From JAOAIV01 sp038849555 (GTDB lineage: Archaea > Thermoproteota > Bathyarchaeia > Bathyarchaeales > Bathycorpusculaceae): DNA of 64,000 bases. Positions 44,303 to 52,373 of this stretch are shown here, piece by piece. Within the stretch, counting starts at the first letter, position 1. Each line of letters starts with the position of its first letter. The notes under the pieces were generated by a model. It worked only from the letters and a program-made list of their open reading frames with translations. It was not told the origin of the DNA and ran no database searches. Position numbers and translations under genes: made by a program. The stretch is from NCBI GenBank assembly GCA_038849555.1, contig JAWCMT010000001.1, positions 88,682 through 152,681 on the forward strand, in the 5' to 3' direction.

Positions 44303-44856
44303 TACTCAGTTCCCTCGCTTCGTTCATATACGTATATGCCGTCAAGGAAAACACGCGGGTCTTTCCGCTTAACCTTTGTTGCTTGCTCAATGTTCGCGGC
44401 GGTTTGACTTACATCCTCCAAGTTTATGCCCTCAACAACCACATCTTCGCTTTGAACCTTGACTTTCACGTCGCCAATTATCTTAGCTTTTCTAGCGCGC
44501 CGCTCGCCAGTAAAGTTCTCGATTACAACGGCTTTGTCTTGAACTTTAACTGATATTGGAAAGTGAGAGAAAACAATTTTCAGCTTGTACGAGAAACCCT
44601 TTTCCACACCAGTAATCATGTTTTGGATATGTGAGTAAATCGTGCCTACCATCGCAGCCTCTTTCTTGCGCGGCCATGCAGCCCAAACGCGAACCGATTT
44701 ACCGTCGCTCTCAATGGATACAGGCGCTAAAGAGAAGTCACGCGTCAAAGTGCCCTTGGCACCCTTAACAGTAACCTTACGCCCTTCAACGGTTACTTGA
44801 ACACCATCTGGAACACGAATAACTTTAGAGATTTCTGGCAACCGCATCAAGAACAC
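44302..44856 (-). CDS. rpl6: Ribosomal protein uL6
   Basis: A 184-residue L6 of archaeal type with two similar alpha/beta domains: IRVPDGVQVTVEGRKVTVKG and then HFPISVKVQDKAVVIENFTG with GERRARKAKIIGDVKVKV. It stabilises the sarcin-ricin loop region. It lies 3 bases after uS8 and shares one base with eL32. Confidence 0.95.
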   Translation of the reverse strand: MFLMRLPEISKVIRVPDGVQVTVEGRKVTVKGAKGTLTRDFSLAPVSIESDGKSVRVWAAWPRKKEAAMVGTIYSHIQNMITGVEKGFSYKLKIVFSHFPISVKVQDKAVVIENFTGERRARKAKIIGDVKVKVQSEDVVVEGINLEDVSQTAANIEQATKVKRKDPRVFLDGIYVYERSEGTE

Positions 44857-44859
44857 CCA

Positions 44860-45243
44860 TCAATAAACGAAAGCTAATAGTCGGCCTCCCAAGTTTTTTT
44901 CTTCAGCTTCACGGTGAGATATTACACCCTTTGATGTTGAAACAACAAGGATTCCCACGTCTCTTGACGGCAGGAATTTCTTCTCCCACTCCTCAAACTC
45001 GCCAACTTTGACGGGAAAGCGAGGCTTGATGGCACCGCATTTGTTTATTCTACCCAGCAATTGCACTTTGAACTTGCCTGAACGGCCATCGTCAATGAAT
45101 TCAAATTCTCCGAGGTAACCATTTAACTGCATTATCCTCAGCACGCGGCCTAAAAGCTTGGAAGCAGGGCTAATTACACATTCGCGCTTATTGCGAACCT
45201 CATTATTTATTATTGTTATCAGACCATTGGCCAATGTATCCAT
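44860..45243 (-). CDS. rps8: Ribosomal protein uS8
   Basis: A 127-residue archaeal S8: the N-terminus DTLANGLITIINNEVRNKRE and the C-terminal signature GILVVSTSKGVISHREAEE bind the central domain of 16S rRNA. The order uS14-uS8-uL6 is the standard one. Confidence 0.96.
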   Translation of the reverse strand: MDTLANGLITIINNEVRNKRECVISPASKLLGRVLRIMQLNGYLGEFEFIDDGRSGKFKVQLLGRINKCGAIKPRFPVKVGEFEEWEKKFLPSRDVGILVVSTSKGVISHREAEEKNLGGRLLAFVY

Positions 45244-45256
45244 GTGCTTTCACCTA

Positions 45257-45421
45257 TTACTCATATTTTTTAAATCCAAGTTTCGGCGCTGCTTCCCTAA
45301 AACAGTGCCTACATAAATATAAATTGTAACGCCTGATTATAGGCCCATACGAGCCGCATCGAATGCAAGGTCGTGAGCCTTTACCGAATTTTCTTACTTT
45401 TTTAATCTGCTTCTTGGCCAT
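45257..45421 (-). CDS. rps14: Ribosomal protein uS14 (zinc-binding form)
   Basis: A 54-residue protein too short for routine reading-frame lists. It reads MAKKQIKKVRKFGKGSRPC, then IRCGSYGPIIRRYNLYLC and RHCFREAAPKLGFKKYE. The four cysteines (C19, C22, C37, C40) give the CxxC-x14-CxxC zinc site of archaeal S14. It lies between uL5 and uS8, exactly where uS14 belongs. Confidence 0.95.
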   Translation of the reverse strand: MAKKQIKKVRKFGKGSRPCIRCGSYGPIIRRYNLYLCRHCFREAAPKLGFKKYE

Positions 45422-45438
45422 ATCATATTCCACCCGTT

Positions 45439-45982
45439 TTATACGATTTCAACTCCTAAAGTTTGCTTTACAAAGGCAATTGACTCTTCAGGCGTAAGCA
45501 GATGCTTGCGGCCAATTTGCGCCTTCTTTTTTCTTCGGGTTTTAACACGTTGACCAGGCCTGTTCACCGAAACACACACGTCCATGCCGAATATGCCTAC
45601 GTTTGGGTCGTACTTTACGCCTGCTATTTCAATATGCTCCTTTATGCCGAAGGCGAAATTTCCATGTTTATCAAAAGATGAACGAGACAGTTTGTTATCG
45701 ACAACTGGCAGAACTTTTTTGAGGAAGTCAATTGCTTCTTGCCTTCTCAGAGTCACAATGCATGCGGTTGACTCGCCTTTTCGTATTCCGAAATCTCTTA
45801 TGGTTTTCTTGACTTTTCTCTTGGAAGGTGTCTGGTTTGTCAACTCCTTCAGCACATTAGNNNNNNNNNNTTTCCAATGGCTCGCCTGATTTTCCAACGC
45901 TAATGTTAACAACAACCTTTTCTATTCGGGGTTTACGCATAGGCTGCTCTTCCCACATTTTAACAAAACCTTCATCAGACAC
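45439..45982 (-). CDS. rpl5: Ribosomal protein uL5, cut by an assembly gap
   Basis: After the gap (45861-45870) the frame gives QTPSKRKVKKTIRDFGIRKG, HIEIAGVKYDPNVGIFGMDV and a Lys/Arg-rich end. Before the gap another frame gives WEEQPMRKPRIEKVVVNISV and GKSGEPLE, the typical L5 N-terminus. The start is GTG 45982 (reading SDEGFVKMWEEQP), overlapping the S4e stop by 8 bases. Thus the whole uL5 is present apart from a few residues near position 40. It binds 5S rRNA. Confidence 0.92.
45861..45870. other. Assembly gap (10 N) in the uL5 gene
   Basis: Ten N near codon 38 of uL5; the correct frame changes across it, so the true length differs from the number of N. Confidence 0.98.
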
Positions 45983-46742
45983 TGGAAGTTCCCTCCGGTA
46001 AAGATATCAACGGCGTATTTTCGCCCACTACAAAAACGAAGTCTAAAATTGTCTGGTAGCGATTACCCTTTTCATCTTCGACTACCACGAGCGCTTGCCG
46101 CCGCTTCTTTGATTTCGTTTTTTCAATTTCGACTATTCTGCCATATTTTCCAATGTTCTTTCCGCCTGTTATAACAGCCAAATTGCCTTCCTTTACCTTC
46201 AATTGCGCAAGAACCTGTTTTTCTGGAATCCCCAGCTTTAAAGTGTCAAATGTTTCGTAAACGCTCGCTTGCGAGCTTTCCGGCTGCTCCAGCTTTATAC
46301 GCAAGTTTGATCCGTCATGGAATGCGATTTGTGTAGCGCCATTCTTGACTAAAGTTTTGTCTTCAACCCTGAACAGTTTGAAACTGGCTTCTTCCTTGCT
46401 AATTGGGTTAAGAATCAACCCTTTGTGTGAAGGCAGAACTCTGAAGAACTTGTCCATGTCCGGGATTCCGATGACATCCATTAAACCAACGGGAAAATCA
46501 TCTCTGCGCCTTATTTTGCCGTCAACGTAAACTTTGCCCTGTGCGATTATTGATTTCGCTTCTTTCCTATTCTCAGCTATGCCGAGAATATCGCGGAGAA
46601 CCAAAGAAAGGGGTAGGCACTTTTCAAGCGAGTGAGGCCCAGCGGAAGGCCTTATCGCCCAGTAAAACTCCTTTTTATGAATTGGCCAGAATCTCGGAGC
46701 GACCTTTCGCTTCAGTCTTCCAGTTTTTCCTTTCTTGCCCAA
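45975..46742 (-). CDS. rps4e: Ribosomal protein eS4
   Basis: A 255-residue archaeal/eukaryotic S4e: KRKVAPRFWPIHKKEFYWAI, an S4-type RNA-binding domain (about 45-100, with NRKEAKSIIAQGKVYVDGKI), the central RS4e domain and a KOW-like C-terminus (LAVITGGKNIGKYGRIVEIE). Its stop overlaps the uL5 GTG start. The order uL24-eS4-uL5 is that of archaeal spc operons. Confidence 0.96.
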   Translation of the reverse strand: MGKKGKTGRLKRKVAPRFWPIHKKEFYWAIRPSAGPHSLEKCLPLSLVLRDILGIAENRKEAKSIIAQGKVYVDGKIRRRDDFPVGLMDVIGIPDMDKFFRVLPSHKGLILNPISKEEASFKLFRVEDKTLVKNGATQIAFHDGSNLRIKLEQPESSQASVYETFDTLKLGIPEKQVLAQLKVKEGNLAVITGGKNIGKYGRIVEIEKTKSKKRRQALVVVEDEKGNRYQTILDFVFVVGENTPLISLPEGTSSV

Positions 46743-46744
46743 AA

Positions 46745-47470
46745 CTATGTTCCTCCTTTCTTAGAAACGTCACTTTTCCTTTTTGACGTTGCCTTTTTCG
46801 CCTTCTCAGATTTAGTTTCTTTTTCAACAGGCTTCTCTTCAGTTGCCGCGGCTTCCTTCTTTTTCTTTTTTGCAGGAGCTTTTACTTCGGCGGAGACCTC
46901 TTCCTTCACCTTTTCTTCCACAGGCTTTTTCCGCGCTGCTTTAGGTTTAACTTCCGTCACCTTCTTCGAAGGCTTCTTTTCAACAGCAGCAGCGGCTACC
47001 TCTGGTTCCTTAACAACCTTTTCTGTTTCAACTTCAGCCGCTTTTTCAGGAGCCTTCGCTACTTTCCTCGGCTCTTTCTCTTTTTTAGGAGCCGCTTGCT
47101 TCTTTCTCTCAACAATTTCTTGCCGCCATTTGTCGTCAAGCTTCAAATTCTTAATCATCACTTTTGAGGGATGTACTGGAACAAAAATTGTTGTTCCATC
47201 AACCTTCTCGCGGGTTAAGCCTTCAATGAAGATGCGCCGCCTCGCTAAGTCTACCCGGCTAACTTTACCTTCAAATCCCTTGTGATCGCCCCGCATCACC
47301 TGTACAGTGTCGCCTTTCCGGACGGGAAGAGACTTTACACCCTTTGAAGCGGCAAGTTCCTGCGAGAGAGGCGCTGCCATAAGTTTGTGACGCATGTGAG
47401 CTGGTGCAGTATAGAGCTGTTTTCGCTGTTTTCTTGGGGATTTCACAGGTTTTGTTATTTGCATGCACAT
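46745..47470 (-). CDS. rpl24: Ribosomal protein uL24 with very long charged tail
   Basis: From ATG 47470 (with an AGGTGA site 5 bases upstream) the protein has 241 residues, twice the usual archaeal length. Residues 1-120 are uL24: KSPRKQRKQLYTAPAHMRHK, the KOW motif LPVRKGDTVQVMRGDHKGFE and PSKVMIKNLKLDDKWRQE. Residues about 120-241 are a low-complexity Lys/Glu/Ala/Pro/Val tail. In-frame starts upstream lie inside uL14 and are unlikely. The tail is probably disordered and solvent-exposed. Confidence 0.93.
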   Translation of the reverse strand: MCMQITKPVKSPRKQRKQLYTAPAHMRHKLMAAPLSQELAASKGVKSLPVRKGDTVQVMRGDHKGFEGKVSRVDLARRRIFIEGLTREKVDGTTIFVPVHPSKVMIKNLKLDDKWRQEIVERKKQAAPKKEKEPRKVAKAPEKAAEVETEKVVKEPEVAAAAVEKKPSKKVTEVKPKAARKKPVEEKVKEEVSAEVKAPAKKKKKEAAATEEKPVEKETKSEKAKKATSKRKSDVSKKGGT

Positions 47471-47475
47471 TTCAC

Positions 47476-47916
47476 CTACACTATTATACTTGCGGCGCTG
47501 GCTATTCTTGGCCACCTTTCAGCCGCTTCTTTCGCTACAGGACCGCGAATTTCTGAACCTTTCATTTCACCGTCGGGAGTTATGATCACCGCGGCGTTAT
47601 CTTCAAACTGAACCCAGACACCGTCGATTCTTCTGAACGCTTTCTTCTGCCGGATTATCACGGCTTGGAAAATTTTCTTTCTCATGTCCGGTGAGCCCTG
47701 CCTTACGGACACCGTAACTCTGTCTCCCACGGTAGCGGTGGGATAGCGTCTCAAGCGTCCCTTGTAGCCCATAGCTTGAACTAAACGTAGCACGCGGGCG
47801 CCAGTGTTATCTGCACAGCGCAGCAATGAGCCCGCTAACAGACCGCGCGTGATTTTCTGTCCATGTGAAAGCATTCCTTTTGCGACAAGCGCTCTCTGTT
47901 TTGCCTTAGCTGCCAT
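47476..47916 (-). CDS. rpl14: Ribosomal protein uL14
   Basis: A 146-residue archaeal L14: LLAGSLLRCADNTGARVLRL, ATVGDRVTVSVRQGSPDMRK, VIITPDGEMKGSEIRGPVAK. It contacts uL19/eL24 and lines the subunit interface. It lies one base downstream of uS17. Confidence 0.96.
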   Translation of the reverse strand: MAAKAKQRALVAKGMLSHGQKITRGLLAGSLLRCADNTGARVLRLVQAMGYKGRLRRYPTATVGDRVTVSVRQGSPDMRKKIFQAVIIRQKKAFRRIDGVWVQFEDNAAVIITPDGEMKGSEIRGPVAKEAAERWPRIASAASIIV

Positions 47917-47917
47917 T

Positions 47918-48235
47918 TCACTTCTCCTCCAGTTTCTCTACAACAACAAAAGACACAGTTTTGCTTATTGGACGGCACTCGGCAATTCTCACTTTGTCAC
48001 CTTCTTTAGCGTCAATGCATGGCGGATTATGTGACGAAATATGTCCACTTCTTCGCTCATAGCGCACATATTTAGGTGAGAATTGAAGATAGCCGCGTTC
48101 CACGACAACGGTTTTATCCATCTTGGCGCTTACAACAACGCCTTCTAAAACGCGACCTCTTATGGCTAATGTCCCATGGAAAGGGCAATTTCTATCGTTA
48201 CAGGATTTTTTTGGTTTCTTAAAAGTCATGGACAT
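47918..48235 (-). CDS. rps17: Ribosomal protein uS17
   Basis: A 105-residue archaeal S17: DRNCPFHGTLAIRGRVLEGV, SAKMDKTVVVERGYLQFSPK, and EGDKVRIAECRPISKTVSFV. The two N-terminal Cys are archaeal/eukaryotic features. It sits directly after the Rpp29 gene with one base between them. Confidence 0.96.
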   Translation of the reverse strand: MSMTFKKPKKSCNDRNCPFHGTLAIRGRVLEGVVVSAKMDKTVVVERGYLQFSPKYVRYERRSGHISSHNPPCIDAKEGDKVRIAECRPISKTVSFVVVEKLEEK

Positions 48236-48236
48236 G

Positions 48237-48518
48237 TTACCACAGCCTCTTTATGCTTTTTTTAAGTCGATCTTCAGGTCTTCCAACCAAAAGTCTGCCG
48301 TCGATTTCAACAACCGTTCCATCGGCAAATTTGAAGTGAAATACTGCCATATTCTTTATCACCCGTCTTGGCTTGCCTTCATGCAGAAGCGTAAAGGTGT
48401 TTTTGGTTTCTCCAATCACCTTGCCACATAGCCCAGTGTAATCGACATGGGGGCTTTTTGCGATTTTGCCCTCAGCGCCTATAAATTCGTGACGTATAAT
48501 GTCAGAAGTTACTCTCAT
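48237..48518 (-). CDS. rnp1: RNase P protein component 1 (Rpp29)
   Basis: A 93-residue protein with the Rpp29/UPF0086 barrel: IIRHEFIGAEGKIAKSPHVD, GLCGKVIGETKNTFTLLHEG and FADGTVVEIDGRLLVGRPED. It helps the RNase P RNA mature tRNA 5' ends. Its place between uL29 and uS17 is typical of archaea. It overlaps uL29 by 4 bases. Confidence 0.94.
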   Translation of the reverse strand: MRVTSDIIRHEFIGAEGKIAKSPHVDYTGLCGKVIGETKNTFTLLHEGKPRRVIKNMAVFHFKFADGTVVEIDGRLLVGRPEDRLKKSIKRLW

Positions 48519-48784
48519 TTGGTCTTCGTCTCCTTTTTGCTTTTAACTTCCTTTTTCTCTTCTTTTTTCTCCTGCTTTACACCGCCCTTTTTGCTTTCGT
48601 TCTCCACGGTAAGTATCTGGGCGATTGTCTTACGCAGCTCGCGTATTCTGGCAGGATTCTCCACCGCGCCACCTGCTTTAATCATGGTTTTTAATTTTGC
48701 TAACTCTAACCTCAACTCAGAAAGCTTGCTTTTCCGCTCATCAGCAGACATAGCACGGATATCCTTAAGTCGCAATATGGGCAT
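48515..48784 (-). CDS. rpl29: Ribosomal protein uL29
   Basis: An 89-residue L29: a two-helix core, LRLKDIRAMSADERKSKLSE and ELAKLKTMIKAGGAVENPAR with IRELRKTIAQILTV, followed by a 20-residue Lys/Glu-rich tail. It lies at the polypeptide exit tunnel. It abuts the uS3 stop. Confidence 0.95.
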   Translation of the reverse strand: MPILRLKDIRAMSADERKSKLSELRLELAKLKTMIKAGGAVENPARIRELRKTIAQILTVENESKKGGVKQEKKEEKKEVKSKKETKTK

Positions 48785-49528
48785 TTACTCCTTTGCCTCC
48801 TTGCCTTCTTCAACTTCTTCTGAGGCGGATTCAGGCTCAACTTGCCCTTCAGCTGACCCTTCAAGCGGTTCTTCTGCCTCTTGAGCCGCTGACACGGGCT
48901 CATCCATCTTTTCCTCGCCTTCTTCTGGCGGTGGCGCCTCTACAATTTCGATTTTGTCTGGAAACTTGGCATCTGGCGGCATTATCTTAACTTTCACGCC
49001 GAAAATGCCTGGTTTAAGCTGAACATGAACCTCGGCTTTCCGCATATATTTCAGCGCTGGGTCACCGCAACGAGGGAAATAACCCGCGCGGAACTTTTCG
49101 AAGTGCGCGCGTTCAGTCCTTAATTTGCCGCTGATCACTATCTCTATGCCTAAGGCACCTGCGGCCATGACTTGGTTTATAGCCCAAAAACCAGCACGTC
49201 GGAAGTGAACACCGCGCTCAAGTGCCGAGGCGATACGTGATGCAACTACAAACGCGTTAAGTTCAGGAACTTCAATTTCTGAAACAGAAATTTGGGGGTT
49301 AGAAACCTTGAAATTCTGCTCCAAAGTTGTGGCGAGATCTTTTATTGTTTCTCCGCCACGACCAATTACGAGACCAGGGCGCATGGCATAAATGACCACA
49401 TGCGTTCCCAGAGGCGTCTTGGATATGTCAACGCCGCCGTAGCCAGCCCGTTCAAGTTTTTTCTGCAGGAACTCGTCTATTTCGGTTCTTTTTATTGATT
49501 CACTAATAAAACGTTTAACAATTGACAT
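48785..49528 (-). CDS. rps3: Ribosomal protein uS3 with acidic tail
   Basis: A 247-residue archaeal S3. An N-terminal KH domain (about 17-95, with YAMRPGLVIGRGGETIKDLA) is followed by the C-terminal S3 domain (GVHFRRAGFWAINQVMAAGA, GIEIVISGKLRTERAHFEKF). Residues about 200-247 are Glu/Pro-rich (PPPEEGEEKMDEP). It forms the mRNA entry site. It shares one base with uL22. Confidence 0.95.
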   Translation of the reverse strand: MSIVKRFISESIKRTEIDEFLQKKLERAGYGGVDISKTPLGTHVVIYAMRPGLVIGRGGETIKDLATTLEQNFKVSNPQISVSEIEVPELNAFVVASRIASALERGVHFRRAGFWAINQVMAAGALGIEIVISGKLRTERAHFEKFRAGYFPRCGDPALKYMRKAEVHVQLKPGIFGVKVKIMPPDAKFPDKIEIVEAPPPEEGEEKMDEPVSAAQEAEEPLEGSAEGQVEPESASEEVEEGKEAKE

Positions 49529-50016
49529 TAAACTGTTTCACCCTGCTCAGCTTTTTCTTCTAAAACGATTTCAACGTGGGTTGTGGTTTCATACTTTGGT
49601 GAAGCCCGCCCATGTGCTCTGGGCATATACCTCTTAATCTTTACACCTGGATAAGCAGCAGCATGAAGTATGCGAAGGCGGTCTACATCTAAACCTTTGT
49701 TTTCCGCATTTGCCTCTGCAGATTCAAGCAGACGCAAGATTTGTTCCGCTGCCTTGACAGGATATCTTCCTGCAGCAGCTCTTGTAAGTCCAGCGCGGTG
49801 CCCAAGTTTCTTTTTATACTTCCTAAATGGAACAGCCTTCTTCTTAGCTATGACAGCTTTAAGATAAGCTTTCGCGTTAGCAAGCATCATGCCCTTAATA
49901 GCGCGGCATACTTCGCGAGAAGCCTTATGAGATACTCGAAGCTCTCGGCCGCTGGCTTTCGCTGTCTTTTCAGGATCCAGCTCTTCTTCGATTACGGAGT
50001 ATCCCCATTTTGGCAT
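49528..50016 (-). CDS. rpl22: Ribosomal protein uL22
   Basis: A 162-residue archaeal L22 from ATG 50016 (MPKWGYSVIEEELDPEKTAK): ASGRELRVSHKASREVCRAI, RKYKKKLGHRAGLTRAAAGR and the loop end with ILHAAAYPGVKIKRYMPRAH. It lines the exit tunnel. It is the first gene of this operon; the uS19 and uL2 genes that usually precede it are replaced by a promoter and a divergent eL14 gene. An in-frame ATG at 50046 adds 10 residues with no family support. Confidence 0.95.
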   Translation of the reverse strand: MPKWGYSVIEEELDPEKTAKASGRELRVSHKASREVCRAIKGMMLANAKAYLKAVIAKKKAVPFRKYKKKLGHRAGLTRAAAGRYPVKAAEQILRLLESAEANAENKGLDVDRLRILHAAAYPGVKIKRYMPRAHGRASPKYETTTHVEIVLEEKAEQGETV

Positions 50017-50049
50017 ATTCGAATCTTCTCCAACTGTGCAATTCAACAG

Positions 50050-50068
50050 CGCAATTGCGATTTATATG
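50050..50068 (-). promoter_or_regulatory. Promoter of the ribosomal operon with adjacent palindrome
   Basis: On the minus strand a TATA box (ATATAAAT, 50061-50068) stands about 50 bases before the uL22 ATG. Directly beside it is the perfect palindrome CGCAATTGCG (50050-50059), between TATA and the expected start point near 50037. The palindrome could be a regulator site for the whole 17-gene operon. The rest of the 314-bp intergenic stretch (to 50330) holds the divergent eL14 promoter and an AT-rich region, with no other gene seen. Confidence 0.5.
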
Positions 50069-50268
50069 GCTTTCCGTATCAAAACTAGTTTAGCCAGTTC
50101 GAAGTGAGCAAAGTCCCACTTTTGGGACGCAGTTGTGTACGTGAGGTGTCAAAAATATTTTCGATTTTTTGCCTTTTATAGTTTTTTCCAAAACACCCGC
50201 TACGTGATGGTTTTTGATGATGTAATGTGCAGGTTTTTCTCTATTGTAGTAAGCGGCGGTGTGTCATG

Positions 50269-50311
50269 TTTAAATATGCGCAGAGGATTCTTGTATTTTC
50301 ACGTTTAAATT
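50269..50311 (+). promoter_or_regulatory. eL14-cbf5 promoter region
   Basis: Two TATA-like elements, TGTTTAAATA (about 50269-50278) and CGTTTAAAT (about 50301-50309), precede eL14. The first would place transcription start near 50300, shortly before the ATG at 50331. The region is shared, back to back, with the ribosomal operon promoter. Confidence 0.4.
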
Positions 50312-50330
50312 TATGGAGGCTCAAGAGGGG

Positions 50331-50609
50331 ATGCCAGCTATAGAAGTAGGTAGAATATGCGTAAAACAGTTTGGCCGCGAAGCTGGAAAGAAATGCGTCA
50401 TCGTCGACATTGTAGACAAAAGCTTCGTTTTGGTAACTGGACCTAAAAAGGTCACAGGCGTGAAGAGGAGACGTGTTAACATTAACCATGTTGCACCCAC
50501 TGAAGACACCATCCCGATTACGAGAGGTGCTTCCGACGAAGAAGTAATTCAAATGTTAGAGGCTGCTGGCAAGCTGAAAGAGCCGACTGCAACGGCCAAG
50601 CCAATGTAA
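50331..50609 (+). CDS. rpl14e: Ribosomal protein eL14
   Basis: A 92-residue KOW-type protein beginning MPAIEVGRICVKQFGREAGK, then KCVIVDIVDKSFVLVTGPKK and VKRRRVNINHVAPTE. ATG 50331, preceded by GAGGGG, is preferred over ATG 50313 because family members start with MPAIEVGR. Linkage to cbf5 is usual in archaea; cbf5 starts 50 bases downstream. Confidence 0.93.
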   Translation: MPAIEVGRICVKQFGREAGKKCVIVDIVDKSFVLVTGPKKVTGVKRRRVNINHVAPTEDTIPITRGASDEEVIQMLEAAGKLKEPTATAKPM

Positions 50610-50659
50610 ACTCTTAATACCTCAAACTTTCTTTTTCTACATTTCAGGGAGAACCGACT

Positions 50660-51670
50660 TTGCCGAGGACAACTGCGCCATGGGAAATCAAGCGGGAACT
50701 ACTTATAAAGGCAGAAGACACAACTGACCCTGCTTACGGCCATAAGCCTGCTGAGAGGCCAGCGGAAGAATACATACGCTATGGCGTAATAAACTTGGAT
50801 AAGCCAGCTGGGCCGACGAGCCATGAAGTGGCTGCTTGGCTAAAGAAAATTATGCACTTGACTAAAATAGGGCATGGTGGAACGTTAGATCCGAAAGTCA
50901 CAGGTGTCTTGCCAATCACGCTTGAAGACGCCACAAAAGTTGTGCAGGCGCTTCTTTACAGCGGCAAAGAGTACGTCTGTGTTATGAAACTTCACGGCGA
51001 CATCGGAGAAGAACATGTCAAAAGAGTTCTCGGAGAGTTCGAGGACTTGATTTATCAGCGGCCCCCACTGCGGGCGTCAGTTAAGCGTCAGCTGAGAACA
51101 CGGCGAATATACTACATTGATTTTCTAGAAAAGGACGGCCGCAACGTGCTTTTCAAAGTGGGCTGTGAAGGCGGGACATACATCCGCAAACTATGCTACG
51201 ATATCGGCGAAATCCTTGGCACCGGCGCGCACATGCAGGAGCTTCGTAGAACGCGAGCAGGACCCTTCGTGGAAGACGGCGCCGACAGCGTTACACTACA
51301 TGAAGCGGCGTACTGGTTCGCAGAGTGGGAAGAAAAAAAAGACGAAAAAAATTTGCAGAAATTTATCCAGCCCATGGAAAATGCATTGGCGTTGGTTCCC
51401 AGAATCGTAATCAGGGACTCCGCAGTTGACGCAGTATGCCACGGTGCAAGCTTGACGGCGCCAGGCATTTTAGCTTTGGAGACAGGCATAAAAAAAGGCG
51501 CGATAGCTGCGGTATTTACTCTAAAGGGCGAGGCGGTTGCTTTGGCTAAGTCGCTTTTTTCCACGGAAGAAATTATGGATATGGAGCATGGCAGCGTGGC
51601 AGTGCCTCAGCGCGTGCTTATGCCCAGAGGTACATACCCAAAGGCGTGGAAAAGCGGTAGCTCAAAATGA
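50660..51670 (+). CDS. cbf5: tRNA/rRNA pseudouridine synthase Cbf5 (TruB family)
   Basis: A 336-residue protein. The catalytic domain holds GVINLDKPAGPTSHEVAAWL and GHGGTLDPKVTGVLPITLED, with the catalytic Asp in TLDP. The C-terminal PUA domain (about 245-325) starts near VPRIVIRDSAVDAVCHGASL. Cbf5 is the catalytic subunit of H/ACA guide-RNP and also acts on tRNA U55. The start is TTG 50660 (MPRTTAPWEIKRELL). Its stop overlaps the start of the methyltransferase gene (ATGA). Confidence 0.95.
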   Translation: MPRTTAPWEIKRELLIKAEDTTDPAYGHKPAERPAEEYIRYGVINLDKPAGPTSHEVAAWLKKIMHLTKIGHGGTLDPKVTGVLPITLEDATKVVQALLYSGKEYVCVMKLHGDIGEEHVKRVLGEFEDLIYQRPPLRASVKRQLRTRRIYYIDFLEKDGRNVLFKVGCEGGTYIRKLCYDIGEILGTGAHMQELRRTRAGPFVEDGADSVTLHEAAYWFAEWEEKKDEKNLQKFIQPMENALALVPRIVIRDSAVDAVCHGASLTAPGILALETGIKKGAIAAVFTLKGEAVALAKSLFSTEEIMDMEHGSVAVPQRVLMPRGTYPKAWKSGSSK

Positions 51671-52287
51671 CTGAAAAGCGAAACAGCGGCACTGAGCATT
51701 ACTTCACCGCTGCGCCAAAATCACGGGAAAAACTCGGTTTAATCACAGCAACCTTGAGAGGCAAATCATTAACGTTTCTAACTTCATCAAGTGTTTTTTC
51801 CAAAAAAAGAATAGACGCAGGAACACGTCTACTCATTGAATCAATGACGCTTCCAGACGCGGGTACCGTTTTGGATGTGGGCTGCGGCTACGGCGCTGTA
51901 GGCATAGCAGCCGCCGCGTCAAATCCACAGTTACGCGTAGTCCTGACTGACGTGAACCAGCGTGCAGTCCAGCTTGCAAAGCGCAATTTGGAAATAAACA
52001 AGGTGCTTAACGCTGAAGTCCGACACGGCTACCTGTATCAGCCAGTCAAGGATTTGAAATTCAACTGCGTCGTCACGAATCCGCCGGTAAGCGCAGGCAT
52101 GGAAACCGTGAAAAGCTTAATCGCTCAGGCACCGCAGGTCATGTCGGAAAAGGCAGCATTCCAAATGGTTATTCGATCTAAAATCGGCGCGAAAACGCTT
52201 CCCGCCATTTTCAAAGAAACCTTCGGCAACTGCCAAGTTCTCGCAAGAAAAAGCGGCTATCGTGTGCTAATGGCACAGAAGCAGTAG
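51667..52287 (+). CDS. RsmC-like class I SAM methyltransferase
   Basis: A 206-residue methyltransferase: HYFTAAPKSREKLGLITATL at the N-terminus, SAM motif I VLDVGCGYGAVGIAAAA, motif II VVLTDVNQRAVQLAKRNLE, and the catalytic NPP motif in FNCVVTNPPVSAGMETV. This is the small-domain RsmC/RsmD plan that makes N2-methylguanine in rRNA or tRNA. Overlap with cbf5 supports an RNA-modification role. Confidence 0.88.
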   Translation: MTEKRNSGTEHYFTAAPKSREKLGLITATLRGKSLTFLTSSSVFSKKRIDAGTRLLIESMTLPDAGTVLDVGCGYGAVGIAAAASNPQLRVVLTDVNQRAVQLAKRNLEINKVLNAEVRHGYLYQPVKDLKFNCVVTNPPVSAGMETVKSLIAQAPQVMSEKAAFQMVIRSKIGAKTLPAIFKETFGNCQVLARKSGYRVLMAQKQ

Positions 52288-52373
52288 TTTCAGCTTTGAA
52301 AACATAGCTGCAAAGTTTAAGTTCGCCTTAAGAAACTATAATAAAAAGCGCATTGAATGAGTAAAAGCGCAGC

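Noticed and set aside
46632..47285. 217-residue Phe/Ser-rich frame antisense to uL24
   Set aside because: It is the complement of the Lys/Glu-rich tail; such tails produce long open antisense frames.
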